Origin: Pratylenchus scribneri
Taxonomy: Eukaryota > Nematoda > Chromadorea > Rhabditida > Pratylenchidae
Assembly (NCBI GenBank): GCA_030063045.1
Contig: JAQSEB010000132.1
Coordinates: forward strand, 806,001 to 870,000
Length of the DNA stretch: 64,000 nt
Direction: 5' to 3'
The position numbers were made by a program, and so were the translations under genes. The stretch's first letter is position 1, and each line of letters opens with the position of its first letter. This document shows positions 15,301 through 26,684 of the stretch, piece after piece. The notes under the pieces were generated by a model. It saw nothing but the letters and a program-made list of their open reading frames with translations, made no database searches and had not been told where the DNA came from.

Positions 15301-17117
15301 CTCCATTTATCGAGTTTTAATTTAGACTTTTTTATTTAAATAATTTTGTAATAAATTGATAAAACCGTACTTTGCAGCTGACTTCCGCTGCTAAATTCTC
15401 TTCCATAATGTTCACAAAAACAGCCTTTTCGACATTGCCATCTTCGTTGCCAACAATCACCTTAAAAAAGGACGGATTACCAAAATGTTTATATAGAAAT
15501 TATTTTAAAACCAACCAAAAAATCAAAAAAAAAATTAATCAAATAATTTTATAAACTGCATAAAATTTGCCTACCTTTGCCAGCATTGTTCCCTTCTCTC
15601 GAATTGCTTTTGTTAAAGCCCTGGTGTCTACATCATGTATTATGGGGACATGCTGGTCGTAAAGCCATTGGGAAAGTGTGCGTTGCTAAATGATCAAATA
15701 TATAAGGGAAAAATGTGAATTTTATATTAAAAAAATATACTCAAAATTTGCACAGATATTGAGGGTATTTCAACAATATTACAAGTTAAAAATACCATAT
15801 AACCTCTTTTAAAGCCCATCCCTCTATTAATTCCTTGTCTCCGATTAGAGGACTCATAGTTCATAGTAGAGTGAAGATAAAAATTTTTTTTCATTTTCTT
15901 GTTTCCCTAAAGCTCTACAAAATCGGCTATAATTTGTTTATAATGAATAATGATCAAAAATTAAAGAGTTAGACACCATCCTTCCCAGTCTTTGAGGGGT
16001 TGAAAAATAATCCCCCCCCCCCCAGATTTTAAAAGAGGTTATACGGTAAAGCTTTTTTTACCATTGGGTATTGGGTTACTCTAATGTTTTATAGAATTTT
16101 AAAATCAAAATGAATGATCAAAAAATAATTTGTTAAAATATTATGGCCTAAATCAAAAATACCCATTTTTTGATTAAAAAAATATAATTAGCTTAAAAAC
16201 AATGGCAACAAAATGAAAAATGCATGATTTTGGCTTATTTTCTTTATTATTTTGGTAATAATTTTTTTTATAATTTCCAATTTAATCAATAGAATCTTTC
16301 TCTAAAAAATAAATTCATAATAAAAATTAATTTAATTTAAAAAATTCATTTCGCCAAAATTCACGATAATAATTTTTTACAAAAATGTTTAGGATGTTCT
16401 CAAAAATGTTCGACATAAAAATATTTTTGTCTAATTGATTATTTTTGTCAGCAACTAAATTTTTTTATAAAAAAAACTCACCGAATCCCAATGACTTCCA
16501 ATCTCGCTCAAATTGCCAATGATTAATGCTGCCGCCCAAATTTTCTCGGATTCCATCAATTCTGGTCGGCCAACACCATAGTTACCAATCAAGGGATAGG
16601 TCAGTACCAAAAATTGTTTGGCATAGCTGGGATCCGTTAGTGCCTGCAAATAATTTTATATTTTTTTACTTGAAAAAAATATAAAATTTCTTATTCTCAA
16701 AAAATGCTAAAATTTTATATTTTCCTTCTATTATAAAATTTAAAATAATTAAATTTAATTTCATTCTGTATTCCGAAATGGGTTTTTAAATGAATAATAT
16801 TATTTGTGGCTGTTTTTAGGCCATAATTTCGAAAATATGCAGTATTTGTTAATGTAGTTTGCAATATAATAATATTTTTTTCTATGCAATTTTATGCCCC
16901 CAAATAAATCCAGCAAATTTAGTGATTTTAGATAGTTTTCATTCTTAATTTTCTTAATAATATTGGGCTTAATTATTTTCCTAAATCATGACTACACCTC
17001 CACATATCCACAATTGCCGGTTTGAAATACGAGTTCGCCGATAATTTGTTTGCCACAATCTTTCCCGAAGAATTTTCCTTTGAAGCTTTGCCCATCTACT
17101 GTCAAAATGGTAGCCAT
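339..17117 (-). CDS. CAD: CAD trifunctional pyrimidine synthesis protein (glutaminase, CPSase, DHOase; 3' end outside window)
   Basis: Cytosolic multifunctional enzyme for the first steps of de novo UMP synthesis. Start: ATG at 17117, opening [20 protein letters not shown], followed by about 25 exons. Glutaminase exons run 17117-11716; the nucleophile motif GICLGHQ is near 13540 and the FHPE catalytic His/Glu near 11870. The CPSase first half ([17 protein letters not shown]) starts near 11235, and its second half ([14 protein letters not shown]) near 5960. ATP-grasp motifs include [13 protein letters not shown] near 5100 and [14 protein letters not shown] near 4250. The MGS-like allosteric domain lies at about 1500-1250. 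The dihydroorotase domain begins at about 470 with [14 protein letters not shown], where HVH are zinc ligands. The rest of DHOase and the ATCase lie left of the window. First splice junctions read: exons 17117-16998, 16643-16482, 15685-15575. An unusual acidic/Asn/Ser-rich insert of about 55 residues is coded at 7395-7545. Introns are loaded with inverted-repeat elements. Identity is very secure; individual exon ends less so. Confidence 0.95.
2014..2452. repeat. Inverted-repeat element with telomere-like TAGGGTT core
   Basis: Arms of about 120-150 bp face each other: the left arm holds AGACTCGAGAGTGGGCTCATTCGA (split here as two short words, AGACTCGAGAG and GGCTCATTCGA), and its reverse complement recurs near 2290-2325. 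Both ends carry TATATATGTNNCNGCC. The core at 2155-2245 is a run of TAGGG/TTAGGG-like words. It lies in a CAD intron. I read it as a small non-autonomous DNA element; no target duplication was established. Confidence 0.6.
3451..4069. mobile_element. Foldback (palindromic) element filling a CAD intron
   Basis: Two near-perfect arms of about 300 bp (3451-3750 and 3790-4069) surround a loop of roughly 40 bp. The tips are tandem copies of a GCGACAATTCGGCAGT word, and the arms contain AAACCGGTTT and the word TCGTCAAGACGCGTCGATTGG. The host intron runs between the CAD exon ending with VIECNLR (about 4095) and the one starting with VSRSFPF (about 3413), so the element is almost the entire intron. 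Flanks share ATGG but no clear long target duplication. Confidence 0.8.
12933..13328. mobile_element. hAT-like MITE with 8-bp target duplication
   Basis: The terminal inverted repeat GGTACTTTCCCATTATCGGG opens at 12933 and its complement closes at 13328. Direct repeats GTGCGCTT flank it exactly (12925-12932 and 13329-13336), an 8-bp target duplication as made by hAT-type transposases. Each arm carries about five degenerate copies of a GGGGGGACC(N)GGTCA unit, giving runs of six Gs. The middle is a GAA/GAT-rich simple repeat. No coding capacity. It sits in the CAD intron upstream of the GICLGHQ exon. Confidence 0.85.
13931..14559. mobile_element. TA-flanked MITE (Tc1/mariner-like), CTGTATATGCTCTTTTAATT ends
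   Basis: Ends are CTGTATATGCTCTTTTAATT at 13931 and its complement at 14540-14559, each bordered by TA. Inside, the phrase AATTCCCCAC recurs in both arms. No transposase frame is visible. It is the second of two related elements in CAD introns (compare 15795-16046). Confidence 0.65.
15795..16046. mobile_element. TA-flanked MITE related to the 13931 element
   Basis: Ends read CCATATAACCTCTTTTAAA (left) and, complemented, CCGTATAACCTCTTTTAAA (right), with TA on both sides. The right half includes a run of C at about 16012-16023 followed by the terminal repeat. Same CYRTATA-CTCTTTTAA signature as the element at 13931. Non-coding, in a CAD intron. Confidence 0.6.
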
Positions 17118-17472
17118 TACAATTTTAAATAGTAAATATTTTTCTGGAATTTTAAAAAATGATTAGAAAATTAATCTTTTCAATTTTAATAAAAAAATAA
17201 TCTTGAGGAATTGGGAATTTTCACTGAAATATAATAAATATTAATTTTATATAAAAAAAAATTATTTTAGCAAAAAATGCTGTTTTACATATCGAAATTA
17301 AATTTTTGATTTGAATAAAAAAAGATGAGTGAGTTGAAAATATGGGAAGCTGGAATATCGTAATTTATGATTATTTTTTTATTATTGGTGAGGCAAATAA
17401 AATAGTCGTTTTCTTTTTTCTTCCCTCTGCAAAATTAAGAAGAAAAATTTTTTTGATTTACTCTTCTCCCAG

Positions 17473-17617
17473 ATTACAATTTGGAATTTCCTTAATTGCT
17501 GGGAAATTGCCTAGGGTAAATTCAGAAATTGAAATAAATAAGTTAACGTAAATTACAATTTGGAATTTCCTTAATTGCTGGGAAATTGCCTAGGGTAAAT
17601 TCAGAAATTGAAATAAA
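17473..17617. repeat. 79-bp tandem duplication (two copies)
   Basis: The stretch starting ATTACAATTTGGAATTTCC at 17473 is repeated starting at 17552, with near identity through GAAATAAA. Confidence 0.85.
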
Positions 17618-17665
17618 ATAAAAAGGGAAAAAATAAATTTAATAAAATATTTTGTAGAGATCGGA

Positions 17666-17709
17666 CGGTACGGGATCCCGACTCGAGATTTTTCGGGAAT
17701 CCCGTACCG
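17666..17709. repeat. GC-rich hairpin
   Basis: CGGTACGGGATCCCGA pairs with TCGGGAATCCCGTACCG across an 11-nt loop, with one bulged base. It is followed by GGTACCGAACGAACCGCC, markedly richer in GC than its surroundings; probably a transposon fragment. Confidence 0.5.
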
Positions 17710-19164
17710 TGGTACCGAACGAACCGCCGTGCCGAACTCTAATATTTTTCCATAATATCCACAGGACCAATATTTGTTAAATTTGCAAAATATTTATACA
17801 AATGAAAAGTCTCATATTTTCGATTTTATAAAGGGTGGGAACGGGGAATGGCTATGTTCAGAAAACTAGGCAGTTGGTTTGGCAGATTTTTTAAAATGGG
17901 ATCAATTGATATGACTATGCTAAATTTGTCTTTTTTCATTTATCATATGGGCACTGATTTTTCTGTAGCAAAATCCCAAAATAGGTGCGCCTATTTAGGT
18001 TTTTGCGAATGCCTAAATTGAGTTTGAGAATTACAAAATAGATAATTTTTCCTTGAAATTTTCATTTTCTAAATGAAATTTTGTTTCTAAAAATACCAAA
18101 ATAGGTATAAAAACTACATCAAAACACAAGAAATAAATGCTCAAAAATATTTTTTTTTCTAATCAGATCTGGTACATAAAAAGGTTAAAATCTAAAAATC
18201 ATATCATCATAAATATTTTGGGTGGTTGAAGAATTTTGCTTTATTCATTGATCCATTTTCTTATTTTAGTTCTTATATGGTAAGGGCCACAAATCATTGA
18301 TGAATAAAAAAGGCAAAAATGGAAAATTTTGAAATAAACCAAAATAACACTTTTTAATGCGAATGTTGATTGTGACTTGTGAGTGGTTGAATGAGTTAGG
18401 AAGGGAAAATTGGATGGCTTTGGTTGGCCTTCTCCATTTTTTTTCGAATGGAGCAAACAGCAAACCACTTATTTGGGGCGCAGTCTAAAAAATCAATATA
18501 CAAAAAGCGATAACATACCCATTTTTCTATATAATAGGGGAAAATGTAATGGAAAGGATTATTTTATTATTCTTATAATTTCCCTTGAAATTTATTGCAA
18601 AAGTTGGGCGATTTTTGATAAAAAAAAATGATAAGAATGAAGGAAGAAAATTCAGAACTTAAAAGTTTGTATATGCAGTATGCACCAAGATTGTGAACCT
18701 TGTCAAAATTTTTTATTTATTTAATGTAGAAGCGATATTTTCCCATATTTGTAAGCAAACATCAAAATTTAACAAGAATGGGCTATACAATGGGAATATT
18801 TACACCGCAGCCCTTGAAAAGGGGGGCGAAGCTCCCCTAAACTCAAAAAAATTGAATTGATAGTTTATACTATATCAAAAAAAGTATACATCTAGGAAAA
18901 GGTTTTTCCCAACCCAGTCACCAGAAAAACTAAACCCTGGTCTTGCCCCCTGGTCTGGGTTTTACATTTTAGACTTTAAAGTAATGTCTGTAAAAAACAA
19001 GGTTAGGATTTAGCGGCAGAAACAGACTAATTAATAAGGAAGCGATAACTTTTTTCTGAAAATCATGAATATAACAAAATATCAATTGAGGATTTAAATA
19101 CTAATTACTAAACTCTATTAGTCAATAATTTAACCTAATTTTTTTTTATCCATTTTTTCTACAG

Positions 19165-20727
19165 ACTGGTCGTTCCCGCGGCTTTGCTTTTGTTGAATTT
19201 GACACGATTGAAGCATGCAAAACATCGATGGTCCAGAGGGAACAAACAATCAAAGGGAAACAGTGCGAAATCAAACCGGTCAAAACACGGGAACTTGACT
19301 ATATAGTCAGCTTTTTTGAAATATAGATCTTATTTGACAAAAACGAAAATTTTTTGTGCTAATTTTGAAACCCTAGAAGCACGGTTTTTGCCGAATTAAA
19401 TGACATTTAGTTTATTTGGGTCCAAAATCAGTTTCGATATTCGGTTTGAGTAAATCAATGACATTTCAAACTGATTTTGCTGAAAATAACAGAAAATAGG
19501 AGAGATCTAACGACTCTTTTTATAAAAGAAAAAAATCGGGTTTTAAAACCCCTATTTTTGATAAAAAGAATTTAGAGAACTCTAAAGTATAGGCATTAAA
19601 AAATTATTATATAATATTTTCTTGCTACCTATAAATAACCAATTAAATGGGTTATTCTTTACTAAATTTTAATCTTTAATTGATAAATTTAATATTTAAA
19701 ATTTTGCAGAACAAGAAAGTCTTTGTTGGCGGATTGCCTGGCGAATTTTCAGGTTTAATCGAAATTTTAGAAACAATTATTTTATTTCACAATAATTTCA
19801 CAAAGTCAGAATTGCGCAAACATTTCGAACAAATCGGCCGTGTTGAGGATGTGGAATGGCCATTTGACAAAGTCAGCAAAATGCGCAAAAATTTTGCCTT
19901 TGTCGTTTTTGCCGATGAAGAGTCCGCCCGCCGATCGGGCCGCAACCACCCAAAACAACAATTCGACAGTCGAGAGGTTCTATTTTTAATGTTTACAAAT
20001 AAATTCCTCATACAAATACAAATGTGATAGATTCAATATTAATTTTTGGACGATTAAAATAAATTATTAAAGAGTTGGGTATTAAATTTAACAATTTTTT
20101 GGGCTTATTTATTAACACTCATTTTATGTTCTGAATTAATTAGATATTTTCATTCAATTTCGATTTATTTAAAAAGTAAAAAAGCTATTTGATGGAATAC
20201 TTAATACTTTTCCTAATCTAATAAGTTTAGCATTTTTAGTCCCTCTCCTCTCCCATAATTTATTTTTAATCCATTGTCCATTCCATGCCAAATAAAATGT
20301 TTTAATATTTAAACATTTTTTGTTCGCACTCAACACTCAATTAATTTGCATCCAAATGGGTTAACCAACCACGCCTGGTCCCAAATTCATAGGAGTTTCA
20401 TGAAACTTGAGGCCATCACCAATCTCCCGAAGTAGTGAGATGATCTAGGTTTCTGGGTTAAAGGTTAAAATTACGCTTTGCCATATGGATGTAGCAAGTT
20501 TGATGGAATTTTTTAGATCACACCTCACAGAAAAAATTTTTGCGAGGTAATTCCAGATTGGATTTATCACCGAAACCAAAAACCATTTTAACAATTATTC
20601 TCTTTAAAATAAGAATTATTCGAAATTTATGCCTTTTAACACATAAATAAAATATTTTTAAAAATATATCCTCCAATTTTTTTAGTGTGATGTGAAAAAG
20701 CTGTACTCCAAAGTCGTCGACCAATGA
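19165..20727 (+). pseudogene. Squid/hnRNP A/B-like two-RRM RNA-binding protein, 5'-truncated and frameshifted
   Basis: Exon 19165-19305 encodes the end of a first RRM (RNP1 motif RSRGFAFVEF). Exon 19710-19752 starts a second RRM (RNP2 motif KVFVGGLPGEF), and after a 57-nt intron exon 19810-19976 gives its helix and RNP1 (RKNFAFVVFA). Exon 20686 on encodes the last strand (CDVKK). Just after it (near 20700) the family-typical reading AVLQSRRP...GFG continues only in another frame, and a Gly-rich tail near 20750-20800 needs one more frame change. The first half of RRM1 and a start codon were not found upstream. Family members bind RNA in hnRNP particles and regulate splicing and mRNA localisation; the order RRM-KTRE-RRM resembles nematode SQD-1. 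I infer a decayed duplicate, though sequencing errors at short base runs are an alternative for the 3' end. Confidence 0.65.
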
Positions 20728-21663
20728 TGGGTTTTGGCAATGGTAATTGGTAATGGAATGGGAATGGTCGGAGGAGGAGGCGGTGGATTTCTTTCTCGTG
20801 GAATGGCCGGCACGAAATTCATATCGCAAAAAATTAAAAAATTTTCCGAAAATTAGTACCAAATAAAACAAATAAAAGCATAACAAAATTTCGATGATCA
20901 AAAATATGGTGTGATTTTGTGTATTCGCAAAAATGGGAATACCCGTCTTTTGGGTAAACAAAAAAAGAAATTGTCATTTTTGAAGGCAATTGATTGGTTT
21001 GGTGGGATAAAGGCTTAAGAGAAATTTCGAAGAATTTTTTGATAAAGAATTTTTTGAACAATTTATGACGAGAAGAACAATTTACTTGAGAAGACAGAAT
21101 GATTGTTATTTAAATAAAGATTGTTGAAAGCCGTTCTTTTAGATGAAGTTTTAGATAAACTAACTAGGAGATTTTATTTAAATAAATAACTTTATATAAA
21201 ATTGTACTCTGAAAATAAATAGATTTATTCAATTAATTAATTATAAAATAAATATATGATATACGATACGAATGATATAGGAATTGAAAAAATCGCGTCG
21301 CGGTTCAATAGTTGAAGTAATTTTGTTTTTAAGCTATGCTAATGCTAATGAATCGATTAATGTTTTATGTTTAAATTTTACCCTAGTACTTTTTTATCAC
21401 TAATAATTTAGCAACTTAATTGAACTTAAATTTGAGCTTTCATTTCTACATTGCAAATTCTGACAGAAAACCTCGAACCGAACAAAAAAAAGAACCTCGT
21501 CGACTTCGGCCCTGTTCTGTTCATTTTATTTTTTTTCCTCTAATTCCATCACTACTCTTATCTTTTTCCAATTTTTTCTTTCTCCTTCACTTTTTGACAC
21601 TACGCTCGTTTTGGGTATTTTTTAAATTCGTTTCGAAAAAATTCATATCCAATAAAATAAGGA
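20728..21663. other. Intergenic; no gene recognised
   Basis: It begins with the out-of-frame Gly-rich remnant of the RNA-binding gene (to about 20815). The rest is AT-rich sequence without recognisable coding content up to the inverted-repeat element at 21664. A minus-strand open frame over 20518-20961 is antisense to the RNA-binding gene and shows no domain. Confidence 0.45.
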
Positions 21664-23733
21664 AGTCATTTAATTTGGCGAAAAAAATACTGAATTTGGC
21701 GAAAAAAATATTTAATTTGGCGAAAAGTTAATTTATACTTAATTTGGCGAAAAAAACATTGAATTTGGCGAAAAATATACTTAATTTGGCGAAAACAATA
21801 AAAATATAAAATCGCTCGTTATAAACAATGCAAACCGGTTTGAAATGAACAAAAATTGGTTTAATAAACTAAAAATTGATGGAATATTAAATATTTTTGC
21901 TAAAACGAAATTGAACATTAATAATTTATGGAAATTGAATGAAAATTGGGGGACTGATGATAATATGGGAAGGGAATAAGCCATCTACAAATGGAGCCAT
22001 GCTCTGCTGGAATGGAAAAGCTTCAAGAATCGCCGCTAATCATCAAGAAAAGTTCTGTTATTAAAATGCTAATTATAACATAAACCCAATCCAATAGCCC
22101 ATACCCATATACAGAAAATAAGATAAAATATTTATTCGTACGATTTTTTAATCAAAAATATGCAATAATTAAACTAGAATAGGCCAATCGGATTGAATAG
22201 TTCAAAATAAAATAAGCTCGAATCATTTAATTTCATCTTTCAATTATTCATCAATGCTTGTCCAGCCTTTGCATTCTTTGGTCTACCGCGCCTTCTTCTT
22301 GCCGGTTGAAGTTGCTCTGAAGTGATTGCCAAAGGATATTCCACTAATCCTCTCATTTTCATCACAAAAACGCTGTGCTTGAAGGCTTCCTTTGGGCCGC
22401 TTCTGAGCAGCTGCAATAATAATCATCTTTAAAAACATAAATTATTCAATTATTAATTTTCAAATTACTTGGCCAAATTGTTGAGCGGCGAATGAAGTGG
22501 AACTTGGACCGCATAATTTTATATTCCGTCCACGATTGAAAAGGTTCGTCTGGTGAATGCATGTGCTCATAAGCGATGACCATTTGGTGAGCACCTTCGC
22601 CAGAAAATTCCACAAGCCCTTGTTTGGAGGGGATGAGGATGGTGTCTTCGGCATCACGCATTTCGACGATGGTTCTTCGTTGTTTGTCCAATTCATAGGC
22701 CTCTTTGAACGCCTTAATTGAATTGGGCGATGGCCAAATAGGGTTCTTAATTTATTTATCAAAATTTATAAATTATGTTAAAAAGACCTGCTGGATCCTT
22801 TTGAGTTTCGGCCGAATTTGACTCACAATAGGCGCGAAGTTCTTCCAAAGACATTGAAGCATTCAATCCGCTTATTCTTTTTTCATAAGAAGCCCAATTC
22901 TGCACTTGTTTCATTTTTGGCCCGCTATTTTGTTCTCTCTTAATGATTTAATTTTCATTTTTTTAAATAAATAATAAAAAACCAAAATAGAGTCCCGAAT
23001 CTGTGCCGGTTTAAGTTTTTGAGCCAATTTCTCTCGCACTGATTCTTTGATTTGGCCGCTGAATCCCTGCTGTGGCAAATGTTGAGTGTGTTCCTGATTT
23101 TGATAAACACAAATTTCGCCCGTTTGTTTGTTGGTTATCACCTTCAAAAATGCTGGACATGCATTTGCTTGGCGTCGAGAGAAACGGCAAGAAAAATATT
23201 CAGTCCGGAATAACGACTCGGCAAAATCCCCGCATGTCTTTCTTCTTTAAAATAATTATAAATTTTTAAATCAATAATTTTTACTTTATATGCTTACTTT
23301 GTCCATGTATCTTCCGTTTTGAGCCATGTTTGCCAAGCAGCTTCGTTTGTATATTGAATAAGTTCGAAATATTCTTTCCTTCTACGCTTTGGTGTTGAAT
23401 TTTCACTAATATTTTCTTGATCATCAGCTTCCAAATTATTAATGAAGTAATTTTGGTTTTCCAATTCCATTTATCTATAAATATTTTACAAAATAATATT
23501 TTAATATCAAAAATTATCAACTATATATTATTATAAAACGGTTTGGGATGCAACGAAACCGGTTTGCATTGTTTATAACGAGCGATTTTATATTTTTATT
23601 GTTTTCGCCAAATTAAGTATATTTTTCGCCAAATTCAGTGTTTTTTTCGCCAAATTAAGTATAAATTAACTTTTCGCCAAATTAAATATTTTTTTCGCCA
23701 AATTCAGTATTTTTTTCGCCAAATTAAATGACT
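21664..23733. mobile_element. 2.07-kb DNA transposon with 178-bp terminal inverted repeats (MULE-like)
   Basis: Left repeat 21664-21842 and right repeat 23556-23733 are reverse complements with about one mismatch seen (CATTG versus CACTG), implying recent mobility. Each is built of five or six copies of an AATTTGGCGAAAAA word and ends at the inner side with CAAACCGGTTT. The interior carries one spliced minus-strand gene (22241-23470) with a FLYWCH/WRKY-like zinc finger of the sort found at the N-terminus of nematode Mutator-like transposase proteins. No DDE core is visible, so it is probably non-autonomous. No target duplication was recognised. Confidence 0.75.
22241..23470 (-). CDS. FLYWCH/MULE-type zinc-finger protein inside the inverted-repeat element
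   Basis: ATG at 23470, stop near 22241, about five exons. Exon 1 (23470-23298) has the basic stretch TPKRRRKEYFEL. Exon 2 (about 23245-22985) encodes YFSCRFSRRQANACPAFLK followed by EHTQH, a C-x-C...H-x-H zinc cluster like FLYWCH/WRKY-GCM domains, then the helix SGQIKESVREKLAQKLKPAQ usual just after such fingers. Middle exons (about 22919-22785 and 22745-22480) are unassigned. The last exon (about 22410-22241) ends with an AT-hook, RRRRGRPKNAKAG. The whole gene lies between the terminal repeats, so it is the element's own gene or captured cargo. A DDE catalytic domain is missing, so a DNA-binding-only derivative is the simplest reading. Exon joins are my own assignment. Confidence 0.6.
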
Positions 23734-23862
23734 CCCTTGAGGTTTTAGGCAAATATTTTTCTTCAATTATTGTCAATTTATTTTCAGATAAATTCTAAAA
23801 ATCCACAAACAAAAATCATTTCAATATTTGACAGTTTTTCCGGCAACAGAAAAAATTGCATA

Positions 23863-25981
23863 ATGAAAGCCTGCTGCTCTCGTCTCTTCGAAATTCGGCC
23901 CGACCCTTACGACAAAACACAACGAAAATTTCTTCGGATTTGCTTGGTTAATTTTACATCTTTAACATTTAATTTCGCTAATTAATTTAAAGTTTGTGGA
24001 CGTTGAAAATGGGCCAGAATTGAGGGAATTTGTGCGGACCGGGGCGCTGGATGCCGCAATGATTCGCGCAGAATTGGTTTGTTAAATTATGAAAAATTAT
24101 TATAAAAAGAAGGTTTATTTATGCATTTAAAAATTTTGATTTGAATTTATAACCCTTAAATAAAAATCCTCAAAAAATTATTTTTATCAAAAAAGCATTT
24201 TACTATGATTTAATTTGAGGAATGGAATGCTAAATATGAATTTTACATGTCTGTATTTTTTATCTAAACCTACAAATATGCCAATTATGCTGATAAACAA
24301 AATATTGTATCTTGTATTTTCGCATGTTGGCATTGGTTACTTTCCAAAATGGCCAAAAATGATATTGAAATAAATTAAATTGAATATTCATGTTTAGCAG
24401 CCACAAATTAACTTGGAAAACATTTTTATAAATTTTTATGAATTAAAATTTTCGGACGAATGTAATTCATTTTCCTTTATATTTACTTCTAATTTTCAAT
24501 CCAATATTCCATTTAATTGCAGGTCCTTGAACCATTCGTTCTTTTGGCCGCAGCCAATCGTGCCATCCATCAAGCTGCCCATAATCGCATTTTCACCCGA
24601 TCCTTGGCCGCCGAACTCATCTACTCCCTTTCACCGAATCGCAACATTTCCGAATCATTAAATAGTTTGGTTTTATTTTTTAATAAAATATTTAAACAAT
24701 AGATATTAATTTAAGCTCTTAGATGTCGGAATTTATGCAAATTTATTTTTCCGGAATTATTCTAGAATAATTTTTGGATGTCCAAACATGAATATTTAAT
24801 TAATTTCAAACAGTCATATTTGTCCATCTTGTAAGAGGTCTATGAAAATGAAATGAAAACATTTACAAAATGTGTATTTATTACCTATTGATATTCAATG
24901 CTAAATGTTGGCATTAGGCTTACCAAGGGTAGCAAAAATTTCGGCTGATGAGCTGAGAAAAATGCGTCAAAATTATCCTAATTAGATTTAGATCTCTAAT
25001 TGAATTAAAATAAAGTAAAAAATGTTAAAAATCATCATTTAATTCCATAAATTACAACAGAAAAATATTTAGTTTGAAATGAAATTAAAAAATATTAATG
25101 TAAGGGATCAAAATGTTGGCCAAATATTAATTCAATTATTGTTTTAATTTAATTTTTCCATAATTTTCAGCATTTGGCATCGCGGAATTCAGCAAAGCAC
25201 TTTTGGTGGCAATTTTCGACGATGTGAAAGGCAAAAAGATGATCGATGCGGCCAAACGGATCAAAGGCAATCCCGTCCCGCTGGAACAACTTCGACAAAT
25301 TGCCGATGAGACATTGATTAAACAGGCAAGACGCAAGAGGAATTTTTATTTGTTTAAATAAATAAGCGCAGAAAAATTATGTATTAAAAGCAATTTTAGA
25401 AGTTAGATAGAAATTAAGGAAATGCAATGTATAAATTTGGTATTCATTTTTCCAACTAATCATCTTATGCCAATTTTGTTAAGCACTTGAATAGCACAAA
25501 GTCTGTTTCGATTTGAGATTTGAGAAATTCGATTCAATCCAAAAACGAAATTTGGATTTTTTTAGAAAATAGGAGAAACCGAAACCGAATTTTCAAACCG
25601 ACATCTTTGTAAGACCTTTTTTGGACCTTTCTACTTAAGCTAAGCTTAATAGTTAATACCGACATTTACCATGGATTAGGTGAAACTCACATTTAATAAA
25701 TGTTGGTATTGCCCTCCTTGCTGAGATGACCAAATATGACAGAAATAGGGGGCTTAACATTTCCCAGAAAAGTCTAATTTTGATATTTAATAAGTTTTAG
25801 GTTAAATTACAAGCTTTTATAGGCTTAAATAAAGTAATGAAAAATAAAATAATATTTCTTTAAATATTTTTATTCATTTTTTCCACTCCAACAGATTTAC
25901 CAATTGAACAGCCCGGAATTGAATGGTGCCTCATTGAGTGATCAAATTGTGACCCGGATAGTCAGCAAAGATATTGTTTGA
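23863..25981 (+). CDS. TPRKB: TPRKB/CGI-121-like KEOPS complex subunit
   Basis: Five exons give about 183 residues (human TPRKB is 175): 23863-23946, 23993-24076, 24523-24664, 25171-25325, 25895-25981. Family landmarks: the first strand RKFLRICLFVDV, the helix LEPFVLLAAANRAIHQA, the segment TRSLAAELIYSLSPNRNISE that is typical of the family, and the C-terminal helix with DQIVTRIVSKDIV. The family binds the Bud32/PRPK kinase within KEOPS, which makes t6A at position 37 of ANN-decoding tRNAs. The fourth intron begins GCAAGA, so it is a GC-AG intron. The gene starts about 130 bp after the inverted-repeat element. Product recognised with good confidence. Confidence 0.85.
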
Positions 25982-26129
25982 ATTGAAGAAGAAATTTGAA
26001 AGAGGACAAACAAGAAAATCAGCAGGAATTTTCCAAAATAAATGATGATACTCGCCGATTTTAACCAAAATTGATTCGAATTTGAATATTCCTAAAAATT
26101 AAGTAAACCATTTTAGTTAATTTTATAGT

Positions 26130-26317
26130 GTTGGTGAGCATGAATTTGTAATTTCGTTCGATTTTTGATACTTTGCCATTTTTCTAAAAAATTTTCCTCT
26201 TTTATGAAAGAAGATAGTGAAGGGATTTAGAGCCATTTTTGGTAAAATATCTTTTTAATTTGATTATAAAGATGGCAAAATATAAAAAACACATATTCCA
26301 AATTCATGCTTATTAAC
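26130..26317. repeat. Small inverted-repeat element (MITE)
   Basis: GTTGGTGAGCATGAATTTG at the left faces a right end that reads GTTAATAAGCATGAATTTGG in complement; similarity continues inward to TTTGCCAT in both arms. About 190 bp, non-coding, between TPRKB and REXO2. The GCATGAAT signature recurs elsewhere (for example 37542-37672). Confidence 0.5.
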
Positions 26318-26684
26318 GCAATGAAATGCCAGTAAAAAATTTATAGAATTTTTTAATTTATCCGATAAAACCCCCAATTCTTTGTCGTTTGCCCCTAATC
26401 CTCCCACAATTTTTTTCCAACTCTTTCATTAGTAAAAATGCTATTCTTTTGGGGCCTGACCAAACCAATTTGGTGACGCCCTCTTTTTGTTGTCATTTAA
26501 AAATTTTTAGTAAAATTTTGAAATAAATATGTTTTGAAAATTCGCTTGGTCCTCAATGGATATTAAATTTTTATAGGTTTATAAACCTAATATTGTTTTT
26601 TTTTTATTAATTTAATTAAAAAGATGATTTTAAAGTATTTTAAGCGATTTCCCCAATTTGTTATCAAAGTGTATTATTTCAAAA

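Larger units (their letters stand above)
17118..19164. other. Intergenic region upstream of CAD; no gene recognised
   Basis: This is the likely CAD promoter side (CAD starts at 17117 on minus). It contains a tandem duplication of about 79 bp (17473-17617) and a GC-rich hairpin (17666-17709). A short GC-richer patch with two facing G/C runs lies near 18810-18840. Short open frames here have no recognisable features. The missing 5' exons of the RNA-binding gene starting at 19165 were looked for and not found. Confidence 0.5.

Noticed and set aside
20518..20961. 147-codon minus-strand open frame
   Set aside because: Antisense to the last exon of the RNA-binding gene, with no domain or sensible composition beyond a chance hydrophobic stretch.
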